From contig JANVFP010000002.1 in the NCBI GenBank assembly GCA_027919835.1, forward strand, positions 1,612,001 through 1,676,000: a DNA stretch of 64,000 nucleotides. Direction: 5' to 3'. How positions within the stretch are numbered: position 1 is the first letter of the stretch; every line of letters begins with the position of its first letter. The notes under the pieces are model-generated. The model was not told the origin of the DNA. It ran no database searches and saw only the letters and a program-made list of their open reading frames with translations. Position numbers and translations under genes: made by a program. This document shows, one piece after another, positions 43,848 to 56,019 of the stretch. This DNA comes from Lentinula raphanica. Lineage: Eukaryota > Basidiomycota > Agaricomycetes > Agaricales > Omphalotaceae.

Positions 43848-46800
43848 TTATCCATAATTCAAGGAGTCATTTCCAGACGAAGAACTTGGTCCTCGTCCGT
43901 TACCATAACCAGCCCCGCCTCTGCTACCTCTGTCACCTCTGTCGGCCGATGTTCCTAGAGGAACGGGTGGACGTGGCGGGAGGCTATCAGCAATCGGCAG
44001 AGAATTGTCATGAAATCTGGGAGGATCACGTCTACGATTGTCACGATATGGCTGACCAGGTCTATAACCGTTTGGATGCATTCCACCGGGGACAGGTGGA
44101 AGGCCATGATTAGATGATGGAGGAGGGGGAGGAGGGAAGTTCTTGTTTCCATGCAAGGAACCTGACGGCGGCATAGCCGTATTTCCGGGACCAGGACCAT
44201 TAGAGAAATGTAGTGGTGGCCCGTGAGGTTGGGGTTGGTATTGATTACGATTATTATGATACTGTCCATGAGGTCTATTGGGATTGGGAGGTGGTCGATT
44301 ACGACGATCGAATGGCATGTTGGGATTGTTGAAGGGTGGGGCTTGAGCGTGAGGCCCAGGTGGACCGTGCGGGGGCTCTTGCTGTCGGTGACTACGCCTG
44401 TCTAACTCGTGTGAAGCTTCGTATGAAGGGAGACTGTTCGAATCGTTCAGATCACTGGAAAAAAAAGAAAATTTGAATTGTATTCATACGTTTTGGGATC
44501 TGCGGGCAATGGATCAGTCCAGAAGTAATCGTGCTCTAATGCTTGCGAGGCTGTGATTCGTTTTTGAGGGTTACATATGAGTAATTGGTCGAGTAGGTCT
44601 ACAGTTTCAGGTCCAATGCTGGGTGTTGTAGAATCGTCAGTCCTCAGTTCACAGACAGAAACTGTCGAACAAGACTGACCTCTCATAAGTCTGCTTGATC
44701 TTTCTCGAAATAGCCGTCGTGAACCTCTTCATACCATCGCACCCAGGCAACTGGTCATAATTTGGCCACGTATGCTGGTTCGGCGTCCCACACAGTGCCC
44801 AGATTCTGTCCAGTTGGTCGATATCAGAATTCCCAGGGAGGATAGGTCGCCGATGGAACATCTCTCCGAAAACACAGCTGGTATAGCATGATGTTCAACT
44901 TCGAGATCTAAGATGTTATATGAATGAAAAGCAAATCACCCGATGCCCCAAATGTCCACCTCTCCACCATAGTTCCTGGCGCCAAGTAACAGTTCCGGTG
45001 GTCGATACCATCGTGTGACTACGCAGTTAGTATACTTGCGTTCCCTCCTTTCCTGGCCATCGAGCGTTGTATAGGGCAAGCCCTTGTATTCTTGAGCATC
45101 AAATGCCCTGGCGAGACCAAAGTCTGCTATACGAAGAGAGCCGGAGTTACTGATGAGAAGGTTAGCAGCTTTCATGTCTCGATGGAGGATATTGTTCTGG
45201 GTGTGCAATTTGAGAGATGTTAGAGACGATTTTACACAGACACGAAGACAACTTACTCGATGCATGTACTCCGTCCCTTCCAACAGTTGCTTCATATAGA
45301 GTTTGATTTGAGACGGTTGAAGCTTGACACGTTCATTCTCCAACAAACCGGCGAGATCGTGGTCCATGTAGGGAAAAACCATGTAAACGGACATTGGTTC
45401 AGAATGAGTGCCTGATAAAAATGGATGAATAAGAGAAAAGTTCAGACTTCGATACGCACTGTGAACGATAAACATGTCAAGAATGTCGATGATGCAGTCA
45501 TGTTTCAATGCTTTGAGGATCTTGATTTCGCGTAGGGCGGTAACAGGCATCCCCTCTTTTTCATTGTGCATGAGAATACGCTTCAGCGCGACCACCCTAT
45601 TAGTAGCTTTTTGTATCGCCTTGTGGACCTCTCTGCATGAGATAACGATGTTAATTGATAGCGTTCAACCTCGGATAGAACTGACATACCCAAAAGTTCC
45701 TTCACCAAGTTTCGTTGTGGCCTCATAATCTGCTTTCACTCCACAACCCTCAAACACCCTACCGAACGCAACCTTTTCTTCCTCTCGCGTTCTACGCGTG
45801 ATATTCTTACGCTTCGATAGCAACTGTATACGCGGTGGAGGTTCAGGTATTGATTTCCGTGTCGGATCTCGTTGTGGGTCCATCGAGGGAGCCCGGCTTT
45901 TATCATCCTGGTGAACATCACGATCTGTGTGAGCAATCTGGCGTAAGGAAGGAGGAGAGTGGTAGTCAGCGGGAGCGTTCAGACGCTGGAATGCCGGAAG
46001 GTTTGGCTGCGCCCGTGGTTGAGCCTTGGACGAGGAACTGGAACTGAGCGGTATATACAGCGCAGGCCGATCTGGGAGCCCATTGGCTTTTACTCTAGGG
46101 TCTGGAGGTGGGGCAGGTGGTGGCGGAGTTTTTGGTTGAGGAGGTACGTCTCCAGGATACGGTTCAGGTTCCGGTGGGAAAGTGGGGGCATTGGACGAAT
46201 GTGGAGATTGTGGCGGAGGAAAGGGAGGTGTACGTGCATGATCGACAGGTTGAGTCGATGATGTGGGTGGAGAAAACCTAGGTGGAGGTGGAGGAGTTGG
46301 AGATCTAGAACGGTGATTGCTCGGCCTATAACTGTCGTATCGAGGTCGATATGTATCGCCTCGACGAGTCCACTCGCGACTGTCCGAGGTGTGATACGAC
46401 CGGTCATATGGCCTGTTTCGACCTCTATCTCTGTCTCTGTCTCTTTCTCTGTCTCTATCTTCATAGTAACCATCTCTGCCTCTATCTCGGTCCTGGGGAT
46501 ATCTGCCGTATTCGGGTGACCATCGTCTGTATGACCTGGATGGCGACCGCCGGTCAGGGAGACGATGTAGGGTGGGAGAACGAGAAGTTGAACGTGAACG
46601 TGAATTCGAACGTGAATTGTATCCACGGCCGTTTCCTCTGGGCGGGCTGTCCCTCCTGCGACTACTGCCACGACGACTGTGTTCCTGTCTGTTCTTTTCA
46701 TTCGCGCTGCTACCTATCCATTCATCCTCATTCGACCTGACGTAAGCACCTCTTGCCGAAGATGAAGTGGGTGTTGAACCAGATAGTAATGCGGCACTAT

Positions 46801-47095
46801 TGACAGTAGCGGAAGCCTGATTCGACTCATTCTTCTTTGTTTTGAAAGGGAAAGCGACTTTGGATTTGACAATTGGCTTTGGTGGGAGAGAAGAGGGTCC
46901 TGCCAATACCGAAGTCGATGAAAGATTTACATGACTCGGAGGTGGAGGAGGTAGTGGTGGAGCAGAGTCTTCGGTGTCGTCCAATTCGCCTTCTTCTAAT
47001 GATGGAGATGGAGCACGTTTAGCAGGAGGTGCTGCATCTGGTGATTTTGAAGCCCGTCTTTTTGCAAAAGAAACAGGCTTTGAGGGAAGGACCAT
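43848..47095 (-). CDS. BUR1: Cyclin-dependent kinase of the BUR1/CDK9 (P-TEFb) type
   Basis: Phosphorylates the RNA polymerase II C-terminal domain and elongation factors (family role). Residues 1-430 are Arg/Ser/Pro-rich ([22 protein letters not shown]) and disordered. The kinase domain starts [13 protein letters not shown]; its alternative cyclin-binding helix is [12 protein letters not shown], nearest to the CDK9 PITALREI motif. The catalytic loop is [12 protein letters not shown], followed by [11 protein letters not shown] (DFG), an activation segment [20 protein letters not shown], and [20 protein letters not shown]. The C-terminus is an unusually long Pro/Gly/Arg/His-rich tail of about 190 residues, ending at 43848. 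About eight introns in the kinase part, all canonical. An assignment to CTK1/CDK12, which also has an RS-rich N-terminus, is the main alternative. Confidence 0.82.
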
Positions 47096-47183
47096 GATGG
47101 TCGTGCAGAAAGCATTGGATTCAAAAAAGGCGCCTCGGCGCTTGTAAGCAGATCACGTCAGCGGCTAATTAAGCGCTGGTCTT

Positions 47184-47819
47184 CTATATTCCAAGTTGAC
47201 GAAGTACAACTCCAACCCGTTCCTCTAACCACCGACAACTTTCACCTAGCTCAACATACGGAATATTGAGCTCGCGCAGAAGCTTCACGAACATGTCATA
47301 ACAGTGCTCTCCATCTTCCAAGCTTCGGACCCCGTCATCAACCAGCCATCCTTTTATCGGTCGCAGCAGCACAAATGTACTTCGTGGGGAGCGATACAGA
47401 GGCAAAACCGTCTGAAATTCCGGAGAAGCAATCAATAACTGGGTGCTGTTCGACTTGGTTTTTATATCGGAAAGGGCGGCATACACCACTGCGTCCACTG
47501 CAGATCTGTCCGAGACAAGCATCGGCTGCCTAGGTTCAACCGAAGCCTTCAGACGTGCTTCCTGGTCTTTAGCAACTTGTGCCGTCATGATAGCATGCTG
47601 CATCGAGTACGAATCGACATCCGCCCGTGTATATCCCTGTTCCTTCATCACTGTGCGCGCCACCTCGGTTATGTGCATACTGGTTGGGAGACATAGACGT
47701 TTAGCGAGAGCGTTGCAGAGAGTGGTTTTTCCAGTTGAAGACGGGCCAACGATGTAGACTGCCCTTAGTCTGCTCATGTCGGGCTCTATCATCGCGTCGT
47801 GGATGAAGGTTCTCGACAT
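47184..47819 (-). CDS. P-loop ATPase/kinase, AAA_28 or NadR-like
   Basis: A single-exon protein of about 210 residues. Walker A is YIVGPSSTGKTTLCNALA; a Walker-B-like LVSDRSAVDAVVYAAL follows 75 residues on. EVARTVMKEQGYTRADVDSY, near the Walker A, and PRSTFVLLRPIKGWLVDDGVR complete the family pattern that I know from NadR-type nicotinamide riboside kinases and Ttd14-like proteins. The exact substrate is unknown. ATGs at 47819 and 47771 (MSRLRAVY) are in frame; 47771 puts the P-loop nearer the N-terminus and is equally possible. It is divergent from the RdRP-helicase gene with only about 170 bp between the starts, so the two may share a promoter. Confidence 0.65.
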   Translation of the reverse strand: MSRTFIHDAMIEPDMSRLRAVYIVGPSSTGKTTLCNALAKRLCLPTSMHITEVARTVMKEQGYTRADVDSYSMQHAIMTAQVAKDQEARLKASVEPRQPMLVSDRSAVDAVVYAALSDIKTKSNSTQLLIASPEFQTVLPLYRSPRSTFVLLRPIKGWLVDDGVRSLEDGEHCYDMFVKLLRELNIPYVELGESCRWLEERVGVVLRQLGI

Positions 47820-47989
47820 GTACAAATAGGCCAGCTGACTTGCTTCCCTTTTCCAATGATGAACTCTAATTTTCTATTGAAAGATAGGCTTCAGCAGCCT
47901 GGGCAAACAACAAAGTTGCTGCGAGTTGCTGCGAGTTACGGCATGACATTGTTCAAAACCTCCTTGAAGGCACTTCATTCTATACCAGC

Positions 47990-50900
47990 ATGGTGAACAA
48001 CAACGAGTACATCCTACGTGCAAATCCAACTCCAGAGGACGCAGAATGGAGATTCGACAATATCCCCCTTAGATTCTTAGGTAGAAATCCTATCACCACT
48101 GCAGAAGGACGCGAACGACGATTTGCCAAGCTGACCATCTTCACTCCCGAAAAGATCTCTTTACAAGTCGCCCAGCTATCCAGTAACCGCGTCGTCATGC
48201 GCGAGGATCCGTCCAAGCTTGTCATTGCTTCATTTGAGAAATTTAGGTTTCCAGAACAACGGCCGTCTGTAGCCACAGATTATATGATACGGATGTTCAA
48301 ATCTGGATTGTTCCTCAATGGAAGACAATATCGTTTCTTTGGACATGGAAATAGCCAACTAGTAAGTGTGCAGTTGAAGCCCTTCATGCCCCGTTGACTG
48401 TGAATCAACAGCGAGGAAGGGGTTGTTATCTTCGTGAAGCAAACAATGATGAGGAACTGGATAACATCATATATAGTCTAGGTGAACTCAAAGGGATCAT
48501 GAACGTCGCGAAACGTGAGTATGAGTCTCCTTCTGAACATATATACGGCACAGATCAATTCCTCTGCAATCGTAGGTGCAAAGCGAATCGGTCTTCTCTT
48601 TTCCGGTGCAGAAGTCGATTTTCTCTTAAGGTCTGAGTATGTCGGCGACATCGACGATTTGATGACCGGGGATGAAAACTTTTCCGATGGATGTGGACTT
48701 ATCTCAAAGCGTCTTTGGTGAGTCATCAGAACCTGTCCTCACCAAACGGTCATTGACCTTGCCATCCCCCTGAAAGTGTACAGATTGCCAGAAAGAAACG
48801 TGTCGTTTTCCAAGCGCGTAATTACACACCTTGTGTCTATCAGATCCGTTATAAAGGATACAAAGTAGGACAAAGCCATACTTCTCAACCCACTGAACTA
48901 ATCCTCGCCTACCTTCAGGGTGTTGTTATGATCCATCCGGATATGGATCAGGAGAAGAAACATCTCATCGAGTTCCGCAAGAGTATGAAAAAATTCAAGT
49001 CGACAATCGATGACACCTTCGCAGTCGTTGGATACTCTACTCCCTATTCTTTTGGGCGACTGAACAACGATATCGTGGTCCTCCTTTCGAGCCTTGGTAT
49101 CACGAATGAAGTTTTCCTCGCGAAACAGGAAGCCTACTTCAATTGGATCGAGCAGGCTACGTCCGACGTTATCAAAGGGTTCGAATTCCTCGCAAGCCAA
49201 GGTCCAAAGTATTTCGAAGACGCGAACCGTCTTGTCCTCGACGGGTTCACACCGGAGCTATTGAGGACGATCAGAGGAGCACAAAATAGTGAGCTCGCGG
49301 CTTTCAAGAAGAATGATGACTTGAAAAAGGAGAGAGTGAGGATGCTGGTACACAAATCCAGGAGATTATATGGAGTGTGCGATCCTCACCGTATTTTGCG
49401 GGAAGGCGAGGTTCATGTTAGAGTGATGGCTTCCAGGAATGGGTGTAGTACTATTGTTGGGACAGATGTGATTGTGGTTCGGAACCCATGTTTACATCCA
49501 GGTCAGTTCAAAGTAGCCAGTTCTCAATTTAGTTCTCATGTTGATGAATTGGCTTTTCAGGCGATATCCTGAAACTGCGAGCAGTGGATAAACCCGAACT
49601 AAGTCATCTAGTTGACTGCGTTGTCTTCGCGTCTCAAGGAAAGCGGTCTCCGACAGCTATGAGTTCTGGAGGTGATTTAGATGGTGAGCCGACTCTTGTA
49701 CCAGCAAGTTCGCTTTCTGATATTCGCCATGAAGGTGATGAATATTTTGTTTGCTGGGACCCGGACATTGTGCCTAGTAGAGTGTTTGAAGTAAGCTACA
49801 TATAGCATTTCTTCAAGTTCGTTTGCTCATCGATTTCGTATGTTCAAGTCGTATGATTATCCACCGAACAAGGAGATCACACAGAAGACAATCACTCGCC
49901 AGGATCTGGCCCGATATTTTGCAGCGTACAATAGGTACGTCCAGTCTGCAATCCAGCCAAGACTGAGTCATGATGTTCCATCTACGTAGCTCAGGCATGG
50001 CTCAAACCTCCGCGCTACATAACAAATGGGCACGCTACCATCCTCAAGGTGCAATGAGTCCTGAATGCCAAGAGTTGAATGCATTGTATTCCCAAGCTGT
50101 CGACGGTGCACACGTGAAGATACCCGAGCGTCTCAGAAAGCCTCCCGAACCACCCGAAGGCTCACGGTTCGTTCTCACCGAGCTCTTTCAGGCGGCTCAA
50201 ACATGGAGCCAAGGGTTTCTTGTCCGGCAAGGGGTTGCAGAATCTGCCTCAGTGTCTGTTGATGAAGCCGACGAGTTGATCAAACGGCTTTTCTCCGTGT
50301 CGGAGTCAACCGTCTCTGAGTACAAGCTCCTGGAACTGGCCCGGAGGATAGCGCGGAAGCATGATATCAACTTTCGACCTTACTTATCATACATCAATTA
50401 CGGGGCTTTGCAGACGCACGAAAAGTATGAATTGGCACAGACTATGGAGATGAGTCCTGAAGAAGAGGCGTACATGTGGAATAGCTTGTTGAGGTCTGAC
50501 ATCGTCAGTCCCAAAGAGTTGACGGACAAAAAACTATCGGGACCGTTGCGGGTTCAGCGCCTCTACTCTTCGAAAGATGTGGGAATACATGCTTTCTTCG
50601 GTTACCTGGTTCGTGCCATGCAAAATTTCACCAGAAAGCTGGTGATCTTCAAGGTTTTGTTCTCATCGCAGGCTCGAAACTCACACAACTGATTTCAAAT
50701 CTGTTAGCTGGATGATCGTTTCTCTTTTGTTATATTCATGCGAGGCGAAATTCCCCTCAATGAAGATTTTCCGGTGGATGGTGAGCATATCGTGGTGGCC
50801 ACATTCATGCAAGAATCTGCTTTGGAAGCCATCCCAACGTTCACCTCCTGCACGACCGGGTTTCAGCTGTACTGTGGTGACGGAAATCTGCAACTCTTCA

Positions 50901-53244
50901 ATAAACACAGAGCAAACACGTTTATCCACATTCGAAAACCTCCAGTGAATTCCAACGAGGCTTTCATTACAAGTATCGCTTTACAGCAAATTTCCGCGCG
51001 AGTACAAAGGGTGCGAGCACAGTTCTTCTTAGGCGTATTTATAGTAACACAATTACATAGCAAATGGGCAGAATCAATCGAACACCCGTAGCGTCTGTAG
51101 AAATTCACGTCGTTTCAAATCGCGACCGTATTGCTCATGAACTGTTTGACTTGCGCTTTGATCAGTGAGTGCTAAATCATATTCACTTATATCTGTGTTT
51201 GAAGACATCTTCAGCGTCACCACTGAAGAGTTTCTTAAGCGATTTGCTCACGTCGATAAAACTTACCTTCCAAATACCCTTCAAGATGTCGACCTAGACA
51301 GTCTTCCAGAGCCCTTACGTGTCGTATTCGCAGAACCTGCTAACGAGACTCGTGTGAAGAGGCTCCTTTCAATGGAACATATTACCACTCAAGTTCTGGA
51401 CCAGTGTGCCGATTTCGCCTGGATACATCATGCTGACCATCAGCTGTTTTGGATCTTTGACACCATACTTAATCTTCAACCCATGAATCAGGGTCTGGTC
51501 CTGAAATGGCTCGACACCCAGCCTCTTCTCGTGTTTTGCATCTTGAAAAAGTTCATTGCGGACGAATCAAACTCACTCCCTGCTCCATGGACTGTCCTCG
51601 GGCCTACGATTGTTCAACACATCATTCGTGCCGCCCACGCAGTACCGATTGCAGCTTTATACGCGTTGGAAAAGCTGAAGACGACTGTCGCCGCCATTGA
51701 GTTTCACAACTATCTCGAAATCTTGGAACTGGCTATGATCTCTATACGAGCGCCTCAGCAGATAATAGAGACTCTCATGGTGTTGCATGAATGTCGTGAA
51801 GCGGTCAGAGCTGAGTCTCCCGCGAAAGAATACGCACATAAGCAAGCTCTTGCAGTCGCCGTCGACCGTGCTCAAGAAGCGGCGGATGTATGCCCTTGCG
51901 ACGAGGATGGGAAAATCAAACGGCAGCGTTCAGCTCCCGTTGTGGTCCCACTATTCGCTGTAGAGGGAGACGTATTCAATGTCGTTGCACATATTCGTGT
52001 TGACAGCCCGACCACTATTCGTTTGCATTCCCATGTAAGGTTTCGCGCTGCGTCGAAACCTGAAAAGGGTTTGATGGACTCAGAAATATTGGATGGTCTG
52101 GTCACATTATCAGAGAGTGGCGAAATTCGTGTGAAACTAGTGCATCGACCGCCCCCCGAATTTGAGCGCATGGAATGGTATTTGTATGATGTTGGGAGTG
52201 TCGGTGAGTAAACCGTACCTAAGTTCCATGACACCCTAATGATGCCTCTTATTGCAGCGACATTTAGAGCCATGGTGGATGCCATCCGTCGACTTGCCCT
52301 TGAAGGTTCAGAATGCTGCCGCTTTTCGCGCATGATCACGGACGCGTCCTCCGAGGACGACGATGGGGTTGACGCTGGAGAAACTCAAGACGTGGATGCA
52401 ACACCCGCTCCAATAGATGCCGATGCTTTGAATGAAAGCCAGTATGAAGCAATTCGAAGAACTCGGCAAGCACAAGTGTCATTGATATGGGGGCCTCCTG
52501 GTAGGAATAGCTTAGCTACTTGATGAGAAGCTATGTGCTCAACCAACATAGGTACCGGAAAAACAACGGTGGTAGTCCAAGTCTTGCGCGACCTGATACA
52601 GAACCTAGCCGAAGGATCAAAGATACTCATGACTGCCTCAACTCACAATGGTTCGGTTATCCCTCTTATCTCTTTCGTTTTGTGTCATGACATGATAATC
52701 GCCCTGCTAGCTGTGGACAACGTCTTGGAACGCTTTGTCCGTCTCAACGATTCTATCAACATCGTCCCTACAGACAAAATCATCCGATTCGCAACCGATA
52801 GCTTTAGAGTTGGCAAGTCGGTGAAAAGCTTTACAGTAGAAAGTCGAGTTGGTGGAGAGATCGTTCGCGATTCGAGACGAAGAGAAAAGGCAGAAAGATT
52901 GATCCGAGAATCTACTATCATCTTTACAACCTGTGCCAGTGCAGGTCTCGGTGCGCTGAGGACGATAGATTTTGACATTGCCTTGATCGATGAGGCTTCA
53001 CAAATCACTGAGCCGGTGGGACTAATTCCTCTGGTGAAGGGATGTAAGAAGGCTGTGTTAGTTGGGGATCAGTAAGTAACATATCGTCGTATTGATGTAC
53101 CTTGCTCATTAATGCCATAGCGTTCAGCTTCGACCGATGGTCAGAACACTAGGACCTGCTCTTCTATACGACGTATCTCTCTTTGAACGGCTCTACAAAG
53201 GTCCAGATAGGGTTGGATTGTCAAAGACAATGGTGGTCTCATAG
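47990..53244 (+). CDS. Fusion of RNA-dependent RNA polymerase and SF1 helicase, truncated in the helicase
   Basis: Amplifies silencing RNA (family role of eukaryotic RdRPs); the helicase resembles the SF1 group that works with RdRPs in fungi (SAD-3/Hrr1 type). Sixteen exons; the 15 introns sum to a length that leaves 1,479 residues in one frame, with no stop. RdRP part: FSDGCGLISKRL, YQIRYKGYKGVVMIHPDMD, catalytic GGDLDGDEYFVCWDPD (split by intron 49684-49734), RSDIVSPKELTDKKLSGPLR, QRLYSSKDVG and FTRKLVIFKLDDRFSFVIFM. A helical linker of some 400 residues follows (51215-52440). Helicase part: ALNESQYEAIRR (Q-motif-like), WGPPGTGKTT, THNAVDNVLERF, ALIDEASQITEP (DEAS) and LVGDHVQLRPMV. The frame then ends GLSKTMVVS-stop, exactly where homologs would read TQYRM; motifs IV-VI are missing. 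The N-terminus lacks the RRM-like region of longer RdRPs. Confidence 0.85.
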
Positions 53245-53293
53245 AAGCATGATACAGTATACCACAGCAATACAACTTAGAGATGTGATATTC

Positions 53294-53335
53294 TATGACA
53301 TGAAATAATTACATAATGTTCAGGTGCTCCTGCAC
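53294..53335 (+). repeat. Left terminal inverted repeat of the KDZ element
   Basis: Holds tatgacatg at its outer end and gttcaggtgctcctgcac at its inner end. Pairs with 61809-61850 at 34 of 42 positions. The preceding 50 bp separate it from the broken end of the RdRP-helicase frame. Confidence 0.8.
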
Positions 53336-53494
53336 TCATGCTCACTGCCATCAGTGCCTACAACAGGAGACTTAGGAGAAAAATTATGTTACAATGCAAT
53401 CTGATTGGCACAAGATATGATAATTTATAGCTAGAGAGAGAGAGCCACTGTAGCTAGAGATGTCTGACATAGAGCACTACAGACCATCGTCCCA

Positions 53495-56019
53495 TTATTC
53501 ATCATCATCAGAAAACATATCTTCATCGTCTTCGCCACTGCTAGAGCTGGAGCTCGATTGAGCCTCCTCCTCATCGCTGTCAACGATGAATGCTCTGCTC
53601 TTCCCCTTTGAACTTCCCTTAACCTTGCCCTTACCCTTCCCTTTCTCTGACCTAGCCGACGTCTTCGACAATTTTGGCTTACTAGACTTCTGCGAAGAGG
53701 CCTTCTTCGAGCGCTCACCCTTCTTCGAGCTCTCACCCTTCTTCGAGCTCTCACCCTTCTTTGAGCTCTCACCCTTCTTTGAGCTCTCACCCTTCTTTGA
53801 GCGCTCACCCATCTTTCCGGCTGGCTCACTGCGTTTCCCTGTCCGTGCTGACTTGCTTTTCTTCGAGGGTCGAGGTTGGTCACTATCATTCACGTCATCG
53901 TCGGAATCATTGGCGCGACGCTTGTTGTGTGTCTTTCCAGCATCGCTGCGTTGGGGGCGGGGTTGTGGATCAAGCTTTCCACTCTTCTCCAGTTCAGTAA
54001 GATAACGACGGTGTTCAAAAGCAGCCATCCTTTGCCAGTGGGTGATACCGCTGGTGAGAGAGTCAAACAACGTTTTGATTTCTTCAGCGTGAAGCTTGTG
54101 GGGATAGCTGAAGGGGACCTCCTCTGGCCATCCAAAGAGTTTGACCTTGTAGGGAATCACGATGAGTTTGTCGTACTTGTTGTAGCTCATCGCAAGGTTG
54201 GATACGCCAGTAATTTCACCTTGAAACAAAGTGCTAATGTCAATATCCTTAGCCGAAAGAGCGGTGACATACTCACGAAGTCCCTGGGCTATCAAGCGAA
54301 CAATTTCAGTCAGCATTTCTGATTGGTACAGCTTTCGGGTCCCCACTGCAAATCGATGAGAAGTCTGACTATCTCAAGTTAATCAGATACATACTTTTCT
54401 CAGCAGTACAGACATAGGCTTGAAATAAATCAAGAACATCCTGTACGCCCTTGTTAAACGTCTTTCGGAAGAATTCGTCAACAGGGCCATGTCCCCAGAA
54501 TGACGAAGTGACCGTGGACTCAAAACTGCCACGAACAATGAGGCCAAAGCTGGCTACCTCCGCTGCTTCAGCCATAAAGGTTGCCTGGCATTGAGATCAA
54601 CAAAAGGCAGCTCAATGCTCAATTATAAAACTCACATTTTCCTGAAGCTCATTAATTTTGGATGCGACCATCCTTGCCTGTGCGGTTTTGCTGATCCGAA
54701 TGGACTTGAGCTTTTTCTCCTCCTGGTATTGATCATACCGCTCTCGAAGCTCGGCCATGGCATCTGAATCCTCAGCCATCTCCTGAAGGTCGCCATCCTC
54801 TTTCACAAGCTCATGTAGACGTTTGAGCGGCTCCCGAGAGCCCTTTGCACGGCCTGAAGATACGATCATGAAAATGAACAACGATCTTGAGTATGAGAAA
54901 CACACCAGCGTTCACTTCTTGAGATTTGATGAACACAAGGACGTTGTGGTCACTTGCCTTCTTCTTCTTGGATGACTGCGTTGTATGATATACCAGACGC
55001 TTGACTCGCTGAACAGAGATATCATTATCCTCCGCAATCTTGGCTATCGCTGATTCTTGCATCTGGTGAAACTCCTCAAGATCAGCATTCAACTTCTCCG
55101 CGCGCGCAGCTGACGCTTTGCGATACGCAGCCCTTTCTGCTGGACCCATTTCTGAGCGCTTTTTTTTGGGAGGAGGGACAGGAGGGACATCCGATCCAGC
55201 CACAGAGTTGCCGCTAGCAGGCAGGCCATTAGATTCAGTGAGAGCTGCTGAAGGGCCGAGAGTCTGGCTGGCCGACGACTGGGCAGTATCAACGGCGACT
55301 GGGGGAGCAGAGGAAGAGCTAGAGGTTTGTCCATTGATGCCAGCAGATGGCTGAACGGCGACGCTAGAAGACGAAGAATCTTTATCCTCAAGAGCCAGCG
55401 ATGAGCCAACAGTCTGCCCATCCTTGGTGGCAGACGAACAGACGACATCAACACCAGCAAGCTGATGATCGGTGTTGCCAGGAATTAGGGAAGATGCGGA
55501 AGTTTGGCAGTTGCTACTGTCAGGCGAACAAACAGCGTTGGTGCTGGTGGGCAATTGATTGGCATGACCAGAGCCTAAGGAGGGCATGAACGTCTGATTG
55601 TTGCTGTCGAATGTCTGATCAGCGCCTTGCTGATTAGCCTGGGTGGAAACGTTGGCGGAATCGGGAGTGGCTCCAGAGCTGCCCTGATTGCTGCTGTCGA
55701 ATGAGCGAGCGGCGCCTTGCTGATTAGCCTGGGTAGAAGCGCTGGCGGAAGCGGGAGTGGCTCCAGAGCTGCCATTGCTTCCAAACAAGAACGAGCTCAT
55801 TGAGCTCTGTGCCGGTGCATAGTTTGGACGCGGAAAATTTGGAGGTGGATAGGCAGCTAATAAACAAAAATCTGAGTCAAAGACATGCTCAATTCAGAGC
55901 ACCAAATGCTCACAGATCAATGCAGAGGTTTGTGTCGATGGCGGGGGCTGTAGCTGCGCCTCAGGTTCTACAGGATGGCCCACAACCGGCTCCTGGAACT
56001 GAAAGTGAACATTGGGCAT
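53495..56019 (-). CDS. KDZ-associated partner protein, unknown function
   Basis: Five or so exons; start MPNVHFQFQEPVVGHPVEPE at 56019, stop 53495-53497. Order: a proline-rich N-terminus; two near-identical repeats of about 30 residues (SSGATP[AD]SA ... FDS[SN]NQ) at about 55600-55780; Ser/Pro-rich region; a basic stretch (PPPKKKRSEMGPAERAAYRK) that may be a nuclear signal; a helical core (REPLKRLHELVKEDGDLQEM, EVASFGLIVRGSFESTVTSS, KLFGWPEEVPFSYPHKL, GITHWQRMAAFEHRRYL); then a Lys/Ser/Glu repeat tail and an acidic end. I recall the core (GWPxxVPF with a DVV or KLI segment before it) from hypothetical proteins found next to KDZ transposases in mushrooms. Role unknown: chromatin or DNA binding is only a guess from charge. 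Confidence 0.6.
53715..53804. repeat. 18-bp tandem repeat, five full units
   Basis: Unit tcacccttctt[ct]gagc[gt]c repeats in frame and encodes KKGESS or KKGERS on the minus strand. Variation is in silent or near-silent positions (c/t in the Lys codon region), so the array has diverged little and may vary in copy number between strains. Part-units flank both ends. Confidence 0.85.

Noticed and set aside
53233..53317. Target-site duplication of the KDZ element
   Set aside because: I compared the flanks of both ends for shared 8-mers and found none longer than six bases, so no duplication is claimed.
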